Source of the DNA: JACCZX01 sp963710675
GTDB taxonomy: Bacteria; Pseudomonadota; Gammaproteobacteria; Burkholderiales; Burkholderiaceae_F
Assembly (NCBI GenBank): GCA_963710675.1
Contig: CAVQBE010000019.1
Span: 151,612 to 215,611, forward strand
Direction of reading: 5' to 3'
DNA: 64,000 nucleotides
The notes under the pieces were generated by a model, which had not been told where the DNA came from, made no database searches, and saw only the letters and a list, made by a program, of their open reading frames with translations. A program made the translations under genes and the position numbers. Shown here in pieces: positions 25,878 to 35,908 of the stretch. How positions within the stretch are numbered: position 1 is the stretch's first letter; each line of letters opens with the position of its first letter.

Positions 25878-27785
25878 ATGGAGCTTCTTAACAAGATCGA
25901 CTCGCCGGCGGATCTGCGTGCGCTCGAGCGCACGCAGTTGCCACAGCTGGCCGACGAGCTGCGCGCATTCGTGCTGGAGTCGGTGTCAAGAACCGGCGGT
26001 CACTTGAGCTCGAACCTGGGCACGGTCGAGCTGACGATCGCGCTGCATTATGTGTTCAATACGCCCGAAGATCGGATCGTGTGGGATGTGGGTCACCAGA
26101 CTTATCCGCACAAGATTTTGACGGGTCGGCGCGAGCAGATGGACCGGTTGCGGCAGCACGGTGGCGTATCGGGTTTTCCACGCCGCACTGAAAGCGAATA
26201 CGACACGTTTGGCACCGCGCACTCGTCGACTTCGATCTCGGCGGCACTGGGAATGGCGGTCGCGGCACGCAACCAGAAATCAGCGCGCCACTCGATTGCG
26301 GTGATTGGCGACGGCGCAATGAGCGCCGGCATGGCGTTCGAGGCGCTTAATAACGCAGGCGTCACCGACAACGTTCGATTGTTGGTGATACTCAACGACA
26401 ACGATATGTCGATCTCACCCGCGGTCGGGGCGCTGAATCGCTATCTGGCGCGCTTGATGAGCGGCAAGTTCTACGCGACCGCGAAGCAGGCGGGCAAGCA
26501 GGTACTGAAGAGCTTCCCGCCGGTGTTCGAACTGGCAAAGAAGCTCGAGGAACACGCAAAGGGAATGGTGGTTCCGGGCACGCTGTTCGAAGAGTTCGGC
26601 TTCAATTACATCGGCCCCATTGATGGGCATGACCTCGATTCCCTGCTGCCGACGTTGCAGAACCTGAAGCAGCTTGGCGAGCAACTAAGTGGCCCACAGT
26701 TTCTGCATGTGGTTACGAAGAAAGGCCAGGGATACAAACTCGCCGAAGCGGATCCGGTGCTTTATCACGGCCCAACCAAGTTCGATCCGCGTGTCGGTTA
26801 CACGGCGGCGGCGGCGAGCAAGCCGAACTACACGAGAATATTCGGCGATTGGCTGTGCGACATGGCGGCGATCGATTCGCGATTGATCGGCATCACGCCT
26901 GCGATGCGCGAAGGTTCTGGTCTGGTGCGCTTCGAGCAGGAGTATCCGGATCGCTATTTCGACGTTGGCATCGCCGAGCAGCACGCCGTGACCTTTGCCG
27001 CTGGTCTTGCGTGCGAAGGAATGAAGCCGGTGGTCGCGATTTACTCGACCTTCCTGCAGCGTGCGTATGACCAGCTGATACACGATGTGTGTATTCAGAA
27101 TCTACCTGTGGTTTTCGCACTCGATCGTGGAGGATTGGTGGGCTCCGATGGGGCGACACACCACGGCGCGTTCGATCTGAGCTATCTGCGGTGCTTACCC
27201 AACACGATGGTGATGGCGGCCTCCGACGAAAACGAGTGCCGGCAGATGCTGTACACCGCTTTTAGGCACGACGGCCCGGTTGCCGTCCGGTATCCGCGTG
27301 GAGTTGGGCCGGGTGTTGCTATCGAACAAGCGATGAGCGCATTGCCGATCGGGCGTGGCGAACAGCGGCGCAGCTCGAACGCTGCGCCGGGTCGCCGCAT
27401 TGCGATCCTCGCCTTCGGGTCGATGGTGTCGCCGGCAATGGCAGCGGCCGAACAACTGGATGCGACCGTTGCAAATATGCGCTTTGTGAAACCTATTGAT
27501 GACGAGTTAATAGCAAAGCTCGCGCGCAACCATGACGCATTGGTCACGATTGAAGAAAATGTTCTCGCGGGCGGAGCCGGCAGCGCTTGTCTCGAATCGC
27601 TGGCGGCACAGCGGATCGAAATCCCGGTGCTGCGGTTAGGATTGCCTGATCGATTCATCGATCATGGCGATCCAGCCGCGTTGCTAAAGGAATGCGGGCT
27701 TGACGCAGCGGGCATTGCCGCTGCAGTTCGCACGCGGTTTCCCGAGCTGATGCGAGGGGTTCGTGTCGTGCAGTCGGCGGCTTAA
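25878..27785 (+). CDS. dxs: 1-deoxy-D-xylulose-5-phosphate synthase
   Basis: Thiamine-diphosphate enzyme joining pyruvate and glyceraldehyde 3-phosphate, the first step of the MEP isoprenoid pathway. The 635 residues have the typical order: HLSSNLGTVELTIALHYVF, VGHQTYPHKILTGR, the TPP-binding GDGAMSAGMAFEALNNAG...NDNDMSISP, the transketolase pyrimidine domain with IAEQHAVTFAAGLACEG and the C-terminal domain. The frame is intact. It closes the xseB-ispA-dxs operon. Confidence 0.96.
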   Translation: MELLNKIDSPADLRALERTQLPQLADELRAFVLESVSRTGGHLSSNLGTVELTIALHYVFNTPEDRIVWDVGHQTYPHKILTGRREQMDRLRQHGGVSGFPRRTESEYDTFGTAHSSTSISAALGMAVAARNQKSARHSIAVIGDGAMSAGMAFEALNNAGVTDNVRLLVILNDNDMSISPAVGALNRYLARLMSGKFYATAKQAGKQVLKSFPPVFELAKKLEEHAKGMVVPGTLFEEFGFNYIGPIDGHDLDSLLPTLQNLKQLGEQLSGPQFLHVVTKKGQGYKLAEADPVLYHGPTKFDPRVGYTAAAASKPNYTRIFGDWLCDMAAIDSRLIGITPAMREGSGLVRFEQEYPDRYFDVGIAEQHAVTFAAGLACEGMKPVVAIYSTFLQRAYDQLIHDVCIQNLPVVFALDRGGLVGSDGATHHGAFDLSYLRCLPNTMVMAASDENECRQMLYTAFRHDGPVAVRYPRGVGPGVAIEQAMSALPIGRGEQRRSSNAAPGRRIAILAFGSMVSPAMAAAEQLDATVANMRFVKPIDDELIAKLARNHDALVTIEENVLAGGAGSACLESLAAQRIEIPVLRLGLPDRFIDHGDPAALLKECGLDAAGIAAAVRTRFPELMRGVRVVQSAA

Positions 27786-27806
27786 AGCGACTTTCGGCGC
27801 ACGCCG

Positions 27807-28538
27807 ATGAAGCCAATTGCCATCGTGCAGCACGAGGCGGACACCGGCCCCGGTCATTTCGAAACGCACTTACTGCAAAGAAGCGTGCCGTATCTAACGG
27901 TGCGTGTGTACGACGGTGATGCAATGCCGCGCTCGGCCGAGGCGTATTCAGGCATCTGTTCGCTCGGCGGCAGCATGAGTGCGAATGACGAACTGCCGTG
28001 GATAGAAGACGAGCTCGCACTGCTGCGCGATGCCGACCAGCGTGGCGTGCCGATCATCGGTCACTGTCTCGGTGGGCAATTGCTTGCGAAAGCGTTTGGG
28101 GCGCCGGTAACACGCAACGCAATGAAGGAAATCGGCTGGAGCGTTGTCGAGGTCGACGATGCCGAGCTTGCGCGTGAATGGATCGGTAGCGAGCAGATAT
28201 TCGATCTGTTTCAGTGGCATAGCGACACTTTTGCCCTGCCCCCGCAGGCGAAGCGCTTTCTGAAAACGCCGCTGTGCACCAATCAGGCGTTTGTCATCCC
28301 AGGAGAACACGCGCATCTTGGGATGCAGTTTCACATCGAGATGACGCCTTCACTAGTCAACGGCTGGGTCGGCAGTGTCTACGGACGGCGTGAGATCGAC
28401 GAAGCGTTCGAGCGCCAGTGCGGGGTCGGTATACAACGCGCGGAAGAAATCGTTTTGAATCTGGAACAGCGCACGCAGCGCATGAACCGCATTGCCGATC
28501 GGATTTACGACCGCTGGTTACGCGGATTGCGGCAGTGA
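27807..28538 (+). CDS. Class I glutamine amidotransferase-like protein
   Basis: A 243-residue protein with the GATase1 fold related to GuaA, without a synthetase domain. The nucleophile elbow is GHCLGGQLLAKAFG with Cys at about 86, and the His/Glu partner is in MQFHIEMT at about 175. SLGGSMSANDELPWI is the usual oxyanion region of this subfamily. Such proteins act as gamma-glutamyl hydrolases or peptidases, or have unknown substrates. It lies 21 bases after dxs and may be in the same transcript. Confidence 0.85.
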   Translation: MKPIAIVQHEADTGPGHFETHLLQRSVPYLTVRVYDGDAMPRSAEAYSGICSLGGSMSANDELPWIEDELALLRDADQRGVPIIGHCLGGQLLAKAFGAPVTRNAMKEIGWSVVEVDDAELAREWIGSEQIFDLFQWHSDTFALPPQAKRFLKTPLCTNQAFVIPGEHAHLGMQFHIEMTPSLVNGWVGSVYGRREIDEAFERQCGVGIQRAEEIVLNLEQRTQRMNRIADRIYDRWLRGLRQ

Positions 28539-28545
28539 CTGGGCG

Positions 28546-28926
28546 TTAGCGGCGCAGCCGCGCGGGCTGCCAAGGATCAGACAGACGGCTCGATCCGTAG
28601 ATCTCCCGAACGGTAGCTACCGGGCGCTGCGGGCAGATCCTTTGATGCACGTTTGCCAGCACCATTAGCTCAGCCATCGCGTCGGGCGCGAGGTTCAGCG
28701 AGGAGTCGCGGCCGCTGTAGACCTTTTCAAAATACTGGTTCAGCTCCGGATAGCCCCACAGCAGCCGTAGCGTCTGGATCACGGCAGGGTGTCTCCGCTC
28801 CAGCGCCGATAGACACGCGTCGCTGGTGGGTGTGGCGGGCGCCGTGTGTGCACTCGCGGGCCGCCCCTCGAGATTTGCGTCGATCGACGCGACGAAGGCG
28901 TTGAAGCGTGAGGACGTGGTTCGCAT
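28546..28926 (-). CDS. Hypothetical protein
   Basis: A 126-residue soluble protein that I do not recognise. Residues 1-35 are Ser/Ala/Thr rich and probably disordered. The rest is predicted helical with RRHPAVIQTLRLLWGYPELNQYFEKV as its most distinctive stretch. There is no signal peptide or membrane segment. Coding character matches neighbours and it fits tail to tail with the amidotransferase gene (7 bases), which supports it being real. Its start is 75 bases past the end of yajQ on the same strand. Confidence 0.6.
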   Translation of the reverse strand: MRTTSSRFNAFVASIDANLEGRPASAHTAPATPTSDACLSALERRHPAVIQTLRLLWGYPELNQYFEKVYSGRDSSLNLAPDAMAELMVLANVHQRICPQRPVATVREIYGSSRLSDPWQPARLRR

Positions 28927-29016
28927 GGCGCCGGAGGTTAAGGGTAATCCGTCCGGATGACAAAACGCCGCCGACGGCCGGTCGGTTTTGCATCGAAGTC
29001 GGCAAAATCCGAACGT

Positions 29017-29502
29017 TCAGTCGCGGAAGTTCTCGAAGGTCAGCGGCAATTCGGTCACTTGACCGCGCAGCAGCGCGATGCATTCCTGCAGCGAATCTTT
29101 CTTGGCACCTGCGATCCGAACGGCGTCGCCCTGAATGCTTGCGGTCACTTTGAGCTTGCGTTCCTTCACCAGCGCGACGATCTTCTTCGCAAGCGTTTGC
29201 TCGATGCCGTTTTTGATCTTGATCGGCTGCTTCAGCTTGTCGCCGGAGATCTTTTCGGGCTTTTCGTATTCGAAAAGTCTCGCATCGACTCCTCGTTTGG
29301 CCATCTTGCCAGCGAGCACGTCACGCACCTGACCCAGCTTGAAGTCATCGTCCGCGTACGCAGTGAGCTCGAAGTCCTTGTGCTCGAAGCGCGCATCCGA
29401 ACCCTTGAAGTCAAATCGATTGGCGATTTCCTTGTTGGCCTGATCGATTGCATTGCGCACTTCGACCATGTTGGGTTTGCAAACGACGTCGAACGACGGC
29501 AT
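29017..29502 (-). CDS. yajQ: YajQ-family nucleotide-binding protein
   Basis: A 161-residue protein with two ferredoxin-like RNP folds; members bind cyclic di-GMP in Xanthomonas and nucleotides or tRNA in E. coli. MPSFDVVCKPNMVEVRNAIDQANKEI is the N-terminal family signature and NRFDFKGSDA follows. I use ATG 29502, which has CCGGAGAC upstream; the frame extends eight codons further but lacks support. It is divergent from murB with a 49-bp gap. No diguanylate cyclase is seen in this window. Confidence 0.9.
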   Translation of the reverse strand: MPSFDVVCKPNMVEVRNAIDQANKEIANRFDFKGSDARFEHKDFELTAYADDDFKLGQVRDVLAGKMAKRGVDARLFEYEKPEKISGDKLKQPIKIKNGIEQTLAKKIVALVKERKLKVTASIQGDAVRIAGAKKDSLQECIALLRGQVTELPLTFENFRD

Positions 29503-29539
29503 AACAGTCTCCGGAACTAGGTGCAAGTGTATCGGCCTC

Positions 29540-29545
29540 TAAACT
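29540..29545 (+). promoter_or_regulatory. Candidate -10 box for murB, leaderless
   Basis: TAAACT ends six bases before ATG 29552, the same geometry as the consensus TATAAT before leuS. It lies in the string CTAAACTCGCG that also precedes the helicase gene. Confidence 0.4.
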
Positions 29546-29551
29546 CGCGCA

Positions 29552-30592
29552 ATGCAGGTTCTCGGAAAAGTTGTCAGAAAGGATTTGATCGAGCGCGACG
29601 TGTCATTGCGCTCCTTCAATACATTCGGCGTCGATGCAAACGCGGCTCTGTTTGCACGCGTGCAATCACTGGAGGATCTACAGCTCGTATCGGCCGACCA
29701 CCGCCTTGCCGGGGTTCCGCTGCTGATACTAGGTGGCGGCAGCAACGTGCTTTTTACGCAGGACTTCGACGGTTGCGTATTGAAGGTCGAAATTCCTGGA
29801 GTGCAGCGCGATGATGACGGTGTGTGTTGGCTGGTGCGGGTGGGCGGGGGCGAAAACTGGCACGCGATCGTTGAGACTTTGATGGAACAGAATATGGCGG
29901 GGCTGGAGAACCTCGCGCTGATTCCGGGTTCGGTGGGCGCCGCGCCAATTCAAAACATTGGTGCCTACGGAGTCGAGCTCGCCGAGCGGTTCGAACAATT
30001 ACAGGCGTGGGATTTCGCGACTCAATCGCTGCATACACTTACCGCAGATGAGTGCGAGTTTGGATACCGCGACAGCATTTTCAAACGTGCCAACGAAATG
30101 CGATTAATCGTCAATGTCACGCTCGCCTTGCCGCGCCAATGGACGCCTGTCACTGGATACGTCGATGTTACAAACGAGCTGCGCGACCGAAACATCTCAC
30201 GACCGCTGCCGCGCGATGTCTTCAACGCCGTCGTCGCCATTCGAAAGCGAAAGCTGCCGGATCCGGCAGCGATCGGAAACGCCGGCAGTTTTTTCAAGAA
30301 TCCGGTGATATCTCGTCAGCAGCGCTCGGCACTGATCGAGCGCTATCCGTCACTGGTCAGTTACGACATCGGCGGCGGTCGCTACAAGCTTGCCGCCGGC
30401 TGGCTGATCGACGCCTGCGGGCTCAAAGGGGCGGTGCGCGGGCGCGCGGCTGTGTACGAAAAGCAGGCGTTGGTGCTGGTCAACCTTGGAGGTGCTTCCG
30501 GTGAGGAGATCCTCTCGCTCGCGCGTGAAGTGCAGGACGCGGTCAACGCGAAGTTCGCCATCGAGTTGGAGCCTGAGCCCCGAATCATCTGA
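29552..30592 (+). CDS. murB: UDP-N-acetylenolpyruvoylglucosamine reductase
   Basis: Flavoenzyme completing UDP-N-acetylmuramic acid in peptidoglycan synthesis. The 346 residues are of the E. coli type (type I, 342 residues). The FAD-binding PLLILGGGSNVLFTQDF, the substrate loop LIPGSVGAAPIQNIGAYG, the YRDSIFK tyrosine loop, the catalytic Ser in GNAGSFFKNP and the C-terminal Glu in ELEPEPRII are all present. It is divergent from yajQ. Confidence 0.95.
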   Translation: MQVLGKVVRKDLIERDVSLRSFNTFGVDANAALFARVQSLEDLQLVSADHRLAGVPLLILGGGSNVLFTQDFDGCVLKVEIPGVQRDDDGVCWLVRVGGGENWHAIVETLMEQNMAGLENLALIPGSVGAAPIQNIGAYGVELAERFEQLQAWDFATQSLHTLTADECEFGYRDSIFKRANEMRLIVNVTLALPRQWTPVTGYVDVTNELRDRNISRPLPRDVFNAVVAIRKRKLPDPAAIGNAGSFFKNPVISRQQRSALIERYPSLVSYDIGGGRYKLAAGWLIDACGLKGAVRGRAAVYEKQALVLVNLGGASGEEILSLAREVQDAVNAKFAIELEPEPRII

Positions 30593-30655
30593 CCGCACTT
30601 CCCTGGTGCGGCGGCGCGGCTAGACTGGTAGCTCGTTACTTTCGCAGAGGCTCGC

Positions 30656-31033
30656 ATGAACAAGGAGATCGTTTCGACATCCGATGCGCCGTCGGCAATT
30701 GGGCCGTATTCACAGGCGGTCAAAACCGGATTGGTCGTTTTTACTTCGGGTCAGATCGGACTTGATCCTGCGTCGGGCGAGCTGCGACCGGATTTTGAGG
30801 CGCAGGTCCGACAGTCGTTCAAGAATCTGGCGGCGGTCGCCAAGGCAAGCGGTGGATCGCTGGCAAACGCGGTGAAGTTCACGTTGTTTCTGACGGACCT
30901 CGGTCAGTTTGCAAAGGCCAACGCGATCATGGGCGAGGTGGTGCCGAAGCCTTATCCGGCGCGCTCGACCGTCGGTGTCGCCAGCTTGCCGCGTGGTGCG
31001 CAATTCGAGGTCGAAGCGATTCTGGTTCTGTAG
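30656..31033 (+). CDS. ridA: RidA-family enamine/imine deaminase
   Basis: Trimeric deaminase that clears reactive 2-aminoacrylate and similar enamines formed by PLP enzymes. The 125 residues contain GPYSQAVKTGLVVFTSGQIGLDP and the C-terminal PARSTVGVASLPRGAQFEVEAI with the substrate-binding Arg. The length and motif order are typical. A TAGACT box at about 30621 gives it a plausible promoter of its own. recG starts four bases after the stop. Confidence 0.92.
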   Translation: MNKEIVSTSDAPSAIGPYSQAVKTGLVVFTSGQIGLDPASGELRPDFEAQVRQSFKNLAAVAKASGGSLANAVKFTLFLTDLGQFAKANAIMGEVVPKPYPARSTVGVASLPRGAQFEVEAILVL

Positions 31034-31036
31034 CCA

Positions 31037-33100
31037 TTGGCTGCGCGCAAGGTCCGGAACGATACGAACGCTGCATCGAGCAATACGATCGCAGCGCGGC
31101 TTGCGCGCGCCGGACTGGTTTCCGACTGGGACTTTGTTTTGCACTTGCCGCTGCGTTATGAGGACGAGACGCGCATCACACCTATCGGCGATTTGATCCC
31201 AGGCCACGAGTCGCAAGTTGAGGCCGAAGTGCTGTCGGCGGACGTGGTGTATCGCGGTAAGCGACAACTGCGTGTGGCGGTGCGCGACGACACTGGTCAA
31301 TTGATGCTGCGCTTTCTCAATTTTTACTCGTCGCAAATCAAGCAAATGGCCGTGGGCCGGCGATTTCGCATCTTTGGCCTGGTGCGCGGCGGATTGGCTG
31401 GGGCAGAAATGATTCATCCCCGTGTCCGCACGTGCGATCAGGCCGATCCCCTGTCGCTGTCGCTGACTCCGGTGTATCCGTCGCCCGAAGGTGTGCCGCA
31501 ATCGTGGCTGCGCAAGCGGATCGATCGCGCGCTGCGTGATGTCGACATTGATGACGTCTTGCCTGCAAAGATGCGCGAGCGTCATCGGCTGGAGCGATTG
31601 AAGGATGCTATTGAGCGGCTGCATCGGCCGCCGCCCGATGCAGATTCCATCGCACTTCAACAGCGCACCGATCCTGCATGGCGCCGCCTGATGTTCGACG
31701 AATTGCTTGCGCAGCAGCTTGCGTTGCGTGCTGCGCGCGAAGCACGCGCCGACCGGCGCGCGCCTGTGCTCGCCGTTGCCGTTGCAACTGAGGGCTCTGT
31801 CAGCACAAGGCTGCGCGCCCAGTTGCCATTTACTTTGACCGCCGCGCAGCAGCGGGTATGGGCAGAAATCGAACGCGACCTCGCTCAAGCTCAACCGATG
31901 CATCGTCTGTTGCAAGGCGATGTCGGCAGCGGCAAGACCGTCATTGCGGCGCTGGCCGCCGCGCGCACGATTGAAAGCGGGTATCAGGCCGCCTTGATGG
32001 CGCCGACGGAAATTCTGGCCGAGCAGCATTTCCGCAAAGTGGCCGAATGGCTGGCGCCCATTGGCGTACGAATCGAATGGTTGGCCGGGCGTCTGACGCC
32101 TGCGGCCAAGCGCAGCGCGCAGGATGCGACTGCCAGCGGGCAAGCACAATTGGTCGTCGGCACACACGCATTGATTCAGGAAGCCGTTGCATTTGCGCGC
32201 CTCGGTTTGGCGATCGTCGATGAGCAACACCGGTTTGGTGTTGCACAGCGTCTGGCGCTGCGCGGCGGGGCGGACGGCAGCGCACCGCACTTGTTGATGC
32301 TGTCGGCAACACCGATTCCGCGAACCTTGGCAATGAGTTATCTGGCGGATCTCGACGTGTCGGTGATCGACGAGTTGCCGCCCGGCCGCAGGCCGGTCGT
32401 GACCAAGCTGATCTCGGCGCGCCGGCGTGAAGACGTGATGCAACGAATACGCTCGGATATTGCAGCCGGTCGGCAGGCCTACTGGGTATGTCCACTGATC
32501 GAATCGAGCGACGTGATCGAAGTCGCCGCGGCGACTGAAACATTCGAGCGCATCACGCAGATGCTGCCCGACCTGCGCATTGGATTGCTGCATGGGCAAC
32601 TGCCTCGACAACAAAAGCGATGTCATGCAGCGCTTTCAGCAGCGCGAACTTGACGTGCTCGTCGCCACGACCGTGATTGAAGTCGGCGTTGACGTGCCGA
32701 ACGCGACGCTGATGGTGATCGAGCACGCGGAGCGATTCGGCCTCGCTCAGTTGCACCAGCTTCGTGGCCGCGTCGGTCGTGGCGGCGATCAGAGTTTTTG
32801 CATTCTGATGTTCGAGGAGCCTTTGTCTGAGCCGGCGCGCGAACGTCTAAAGTGATCTATCAGACTAACGATGGCTTCGAGATTGCAAGGCAAGATCTGA
32901 CGATGCGCGGGCCCGGCGAGTTTCTCGGAGCGCGCCAGTCCGGAATGCCGTTGTTGCGGTTTGCCGATCTTCAGCGCGACGCGCAGCTGGTAGAACAGGC
33001 GCGCGCCGCGGCGACCGAGCTGCTGGTGGAAAATCCGGAGATCGCGCGTCAACATGTGCAGCGCTGGTACGCATCGTCCAACGAATTCTTGACTGCATGA
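31037..33100 (+). CDS. recG: ATP-dependent DNA helicase RecG, two frameshifts
   Basis: Helicase that remodels stalled replication forks and Holliday junctions. The start is TTG 31037. The wedge/OB domain comes first, then helicase motifs QGDVGSGKTVIAALAA (I), DEQHRFGVAQR (II) and LSATPIPRTLAMS (III). The frame is lost at about 32605-32620 (after LHGQLPRQQK) and continues one frame over with SDVMQRFQQ, VATTVIEVGVDVPNATLMVIE and RGRVGRGGDQSF. It is lost again at about 32850, where a G appears missing before VIYQTNDGFEIA. The rest (MRGPGEFLGARQSG) is normal. The total corresponds to about 688 residues, the family length. Confidence 0.9.
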
Positions 33101-33110
33101 ACTGCTTCCG

Positions 33111-34012
33111 ATGACATTGACCGAGCTCCGCTACGTGGTCGCGGTCGCCCGCGAACGCCATTTCGGCCGAGCGGCGGACGCATGCTTTGTCAGCCAGCCG
33201 ACCTTGTCGGTTGCGATCAAGAAACTCGAAGACGAATTGGGAACACAAATTTTCGAGCGCCGAACCAACGATGTGACGATGACTCCAGCCGGTGAGCGCA
33301 TCGTCGGCCAGGCGCAGCGTACGTTGGACGAAGCGAGTCGCATCAAGGAGATCGCTCGACAGGGCAAGGACCCGCTGTCGGGTCCGCTTCGGCTCGGAGT
33401 GATTTACACAATCGGCCCATATCTTTTGCCGGCGCTTGTTCGGCAGTTGCTGAAAGACGCGCCGCAAATGCCGTTGCTTCTGACGGAGAACTTCACAGTC
33501 AAACTGGTTGATCTGCTGAAGAACGGTGAGATCGACGTCGCGATCATGGCGCTGCCGCTACCCGAAGCGGGGCTCGTGCTGCAGCCTGTTTACGACGAGC
33601 CGTTCGTGGTCGCCGTTCCGCGCCTGCATCCTTGGTCAAAGCGAAAAGCGATTCCGAGCGAAGATCTGAAGAAGGAAACGATGCTTCTGCTTGGGACCGG
33701 GCATTGCTTCCGAGACCAGGTACTGGAAGTGTGCCCCGAACTATCGCGGTTTTCGTCTTCTGCCGAAGGAATTCAGAAGACCTTCGAAGGATCGTCCCTG
33801 GAAACGATTCGGCACATGGTGGGGTCGGGACTTGGTGTAACCGTCTTGCCGATGACTTCGATTCCCGAAAACCGCCACGCGATTCACTGCTGGCCTACGT
33901 GCCATTCAAGCCGCCTGGCCCGGATCGTCGCGTGGTGCTCGCTTGGCGAAAGTCGTTTACGCGCACACCGGCCATCGAATCGCTACGCCAGGCAATATTG
34001 AAATGCAGCTAA
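33111..34012 (+). CDS. oxyR: Peroxide-sensing LysR regulator OxyR, one frameshift
   Basis: LysR-type activator of peroxide defence. The N-terminal winged helix is MTLTELRYVVAVARERHFGRAADACFVSQPTLS. The sensor cysteines are exactly at residues 199 and 208 in GHCFRDQVLEVC, as in E. coli. At about 33870-33885 an indel shifts the frame after IPEN; the true C-terminus continues as DSLLAYVPFKPP, VVLAWRKSF and AIESLRQAIL to a stop at 34012. Without that correction the last 40 residues are nonsense. dps follows directly, consistent with an OxyR target. Confidence 0.9.
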
Positions 34013-34156
34013 ACGGCGTGACACATCTTCCCGATGCGCGCACGGAAACTTGGTAAGTGAGGTCGCCTATCGGAGCTTTTGAATTTGACGATTGGCAATG
34101 AAACAGCCTTGTCACTAACATTCCTGCCTTGAGCAAAAAAAACAGCAGGAGGACCA

Positions 34157-34667
34157 ATGGCCCGCAAGAACAAGACTGACATAGGCGCCAATGGGGCGCC
34201 GTTTATCGACATCGGCATTCCGGATAAGGATCGCGAAAAAATCGCTTTGGGGCTATCGCGCGTGCTCGCCGACACGTATGGCCTGTACCTGAAGACGCAT
34301 AGCTTTTCACTGGAACGTCGAAGGCCCGATGTTCAACACGCTGCACTTGATGTTCATGGAGCAGTACACCGAGCTGTGGAATGCGCTGGACGACATCGCC
34401 GAACGAATTCGCTCTCTCGGATATCCGGCGCCAGGCACCAACACGCAGTTCGCCAAGCTCACGTCGATCGATGAGACCGATGGTGTGCCGGAAGCGATGG
34501 AGATGGTGCGGTTGCTGACGAAGGGCCATGAGGCCGTTGCGCGCACCGCGCGCGACGGTGTTGCCTGCAGCGGACAAAGGGGCGATGAGTCAACGACCGA
34601 CCTGCTGACGCAGCGGCTGCAGATTCATGAGAAGACCGCGTGGATGCTGCGCAGCATGCTCAAGTAG
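34157..34667 (+). CDS. dps: Dps-family ferritin-like DNA-protection protein, one frameshift
   Basis: Dodecameric iron-storing protein that protects DNA from Fenton chemistry. A strong AGGAGG at 34147-34152 precedes ATG 34157. Reading gives IALGLSRVLADTYGLYLKTHSF, then breaks because of an extra T in the TTTT run at 34304-34307. Removing it restores HWNVEGPMFNTLH and the rest, including LMFMEQYTELWNALDDIAERIRSLG with the ferroxidase His, Asp and Glu. The whole is about 170 residues, family length. The 144-bp upstream gap after oxyR has a TTGACG at 34085 but no well-placed -10 and no convincing OxyR site by eye. Confidence 0.88.
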
Positions 34668-35908
34668 TTTGGAGCCGCTCGTCCAGCCATTCGATCCAGT
34701 GCATTACGCGCGTCTTGGTGCCGCTTGCCAGATGCGTGATGCATCCGATGTTGGCCGACAGGATCACATCGGGTTCTGCCACTTGCAGATGCCCGAGCTT
34801 GCGATCCCGCAACGGGTAAGCAAGCTCGGGTTGCAACACCGAATAAGTGCCCGCAGATCCGCAACACATGTGGCTTTCCGCAAACGGCACGACCCTGGCG
34901 CCAAGCGATGTCGAGCAGATTTTCGACTGCGCCGCGAATTTGCTGCCCATGTTGCAGCGTGCAGGGAGGATGAAACACGACCCGCTTGGCCGTTGCCGGC
35001 CTGATACGTCGTTTGCAACTGGTGCGGCGAACGATGGCGAGGAACTCCGCAATGTCTTTCGTCATTTCGCTGACTGTGCCGTGCTTTCGTCGCATACTGT
35101 TGGTTCGCGCGCAAGCAGATGGCCGTACTCCTTGACCTGCAGCGCCGCAGCCGCTGGCATTCATCAGAATTGCGGCAATTCCATCTTCCTCAGCGTGTTA
35201 GACATAAGGCCACCACGCATCGATGTTGCGTCGAGCATCGGCCAGTCCGCCCTCGTGATCGTTCAAGTGGTAGCGAATCGCGCCGCAACAACCGGCCGCC
35301 GCTGGCCGCAACGTTTCAATCTCCAGGGCGTCGAGCACGCGCGCCGTCGCGGTGTTGATGTTCGGCGCCATCGACGGCTGAACGCAGCCTTCGAGCAGCA
35401 AGCACTTTGCTTGGGATGTGATCGCGAAGGCCAGTGTCCCGCTTGTTGCCGCGGCGGCACCTTGTTCTGCAAGAGATGAGGTAAAAATGGCCGCATCATC
35501 TGACCGACTCGCATCGCCGGCCCGAACAACGGACTGGTGACGCCTTCCTTCAGCGCGATGCGCGCCAGCCGGTCACCCGCGTGACGCGGAACATGGTCGT
35601 CGACGATCTTGCGTCCAATATCGACCAAGCGGCCATATCTGCACTCCCGAAGGGCACGTGGTTTCGCAGTTGCGGCACGTCAGACATCGATCCAGATGCA
35701 ACTGTGTTTTCGCGGTGACCTCGTGGCCTTCGAGCACCTGCTTGATCAGATAGATGCGTCCACGCGGCCCGTCGAGCTCGTCACCGAGCAGCTGATACGT
35801 CGGGCAGGTGGCAGTGCAGAAGCCGCAATGCACGCACTTGCGCAGGATCGAGTCCGCCTCCTTGCCTTCGGGCGTGTCTTTGATGAAATCGGCGAGCGCA
35901 GTTTGCAT
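34660..35908 (-). pseudogene. glcF: Glycolate oxidase iron-sulfur subunit GlcF, multiply disrupted
   Basis: Membrane-associated subunit that carries electrons from GlcDE to quinone. The N-terminus is intact: two 4Fe-4S motifs, CVHCGFCTATCPTY and CLTCRNCETTCPSG. Then the frame breaks repeatedly: an extra base at about 35637 (CPSGVQ then LVDIGRKIVDDHV), one at about 35405 (before LLLEGCVQPSMAPN), three within 35050-35150, and one near 34905. There is also an in-frame TAA at 35198 where GAA would fit. Recognisable later pieces are AAGCCGAIRYHL, MNASGCGA, VFHPPCTLQHGQQ and ESHMCCGSAGTYS. Either sequence quality is locally very poor or the gene is decaying. Confidence 0.8.

Noticed and set aside
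30710..32626. A 638-codon open frame antisense to ridA and recG
   Set aside because: It mirrors recG in the opposite frame, has no recognisable domain, a low-complexity Arg/Gln/His composition, and no start context. It is a shadow of high-GC coding sequence.
34085..34121. A sigma-70 promoter for dps using TTGACG at 34085
   Set aside because: The only -10-like sequence (TAACAT at 34116) is 25 bp away, too far for a normal spacer.
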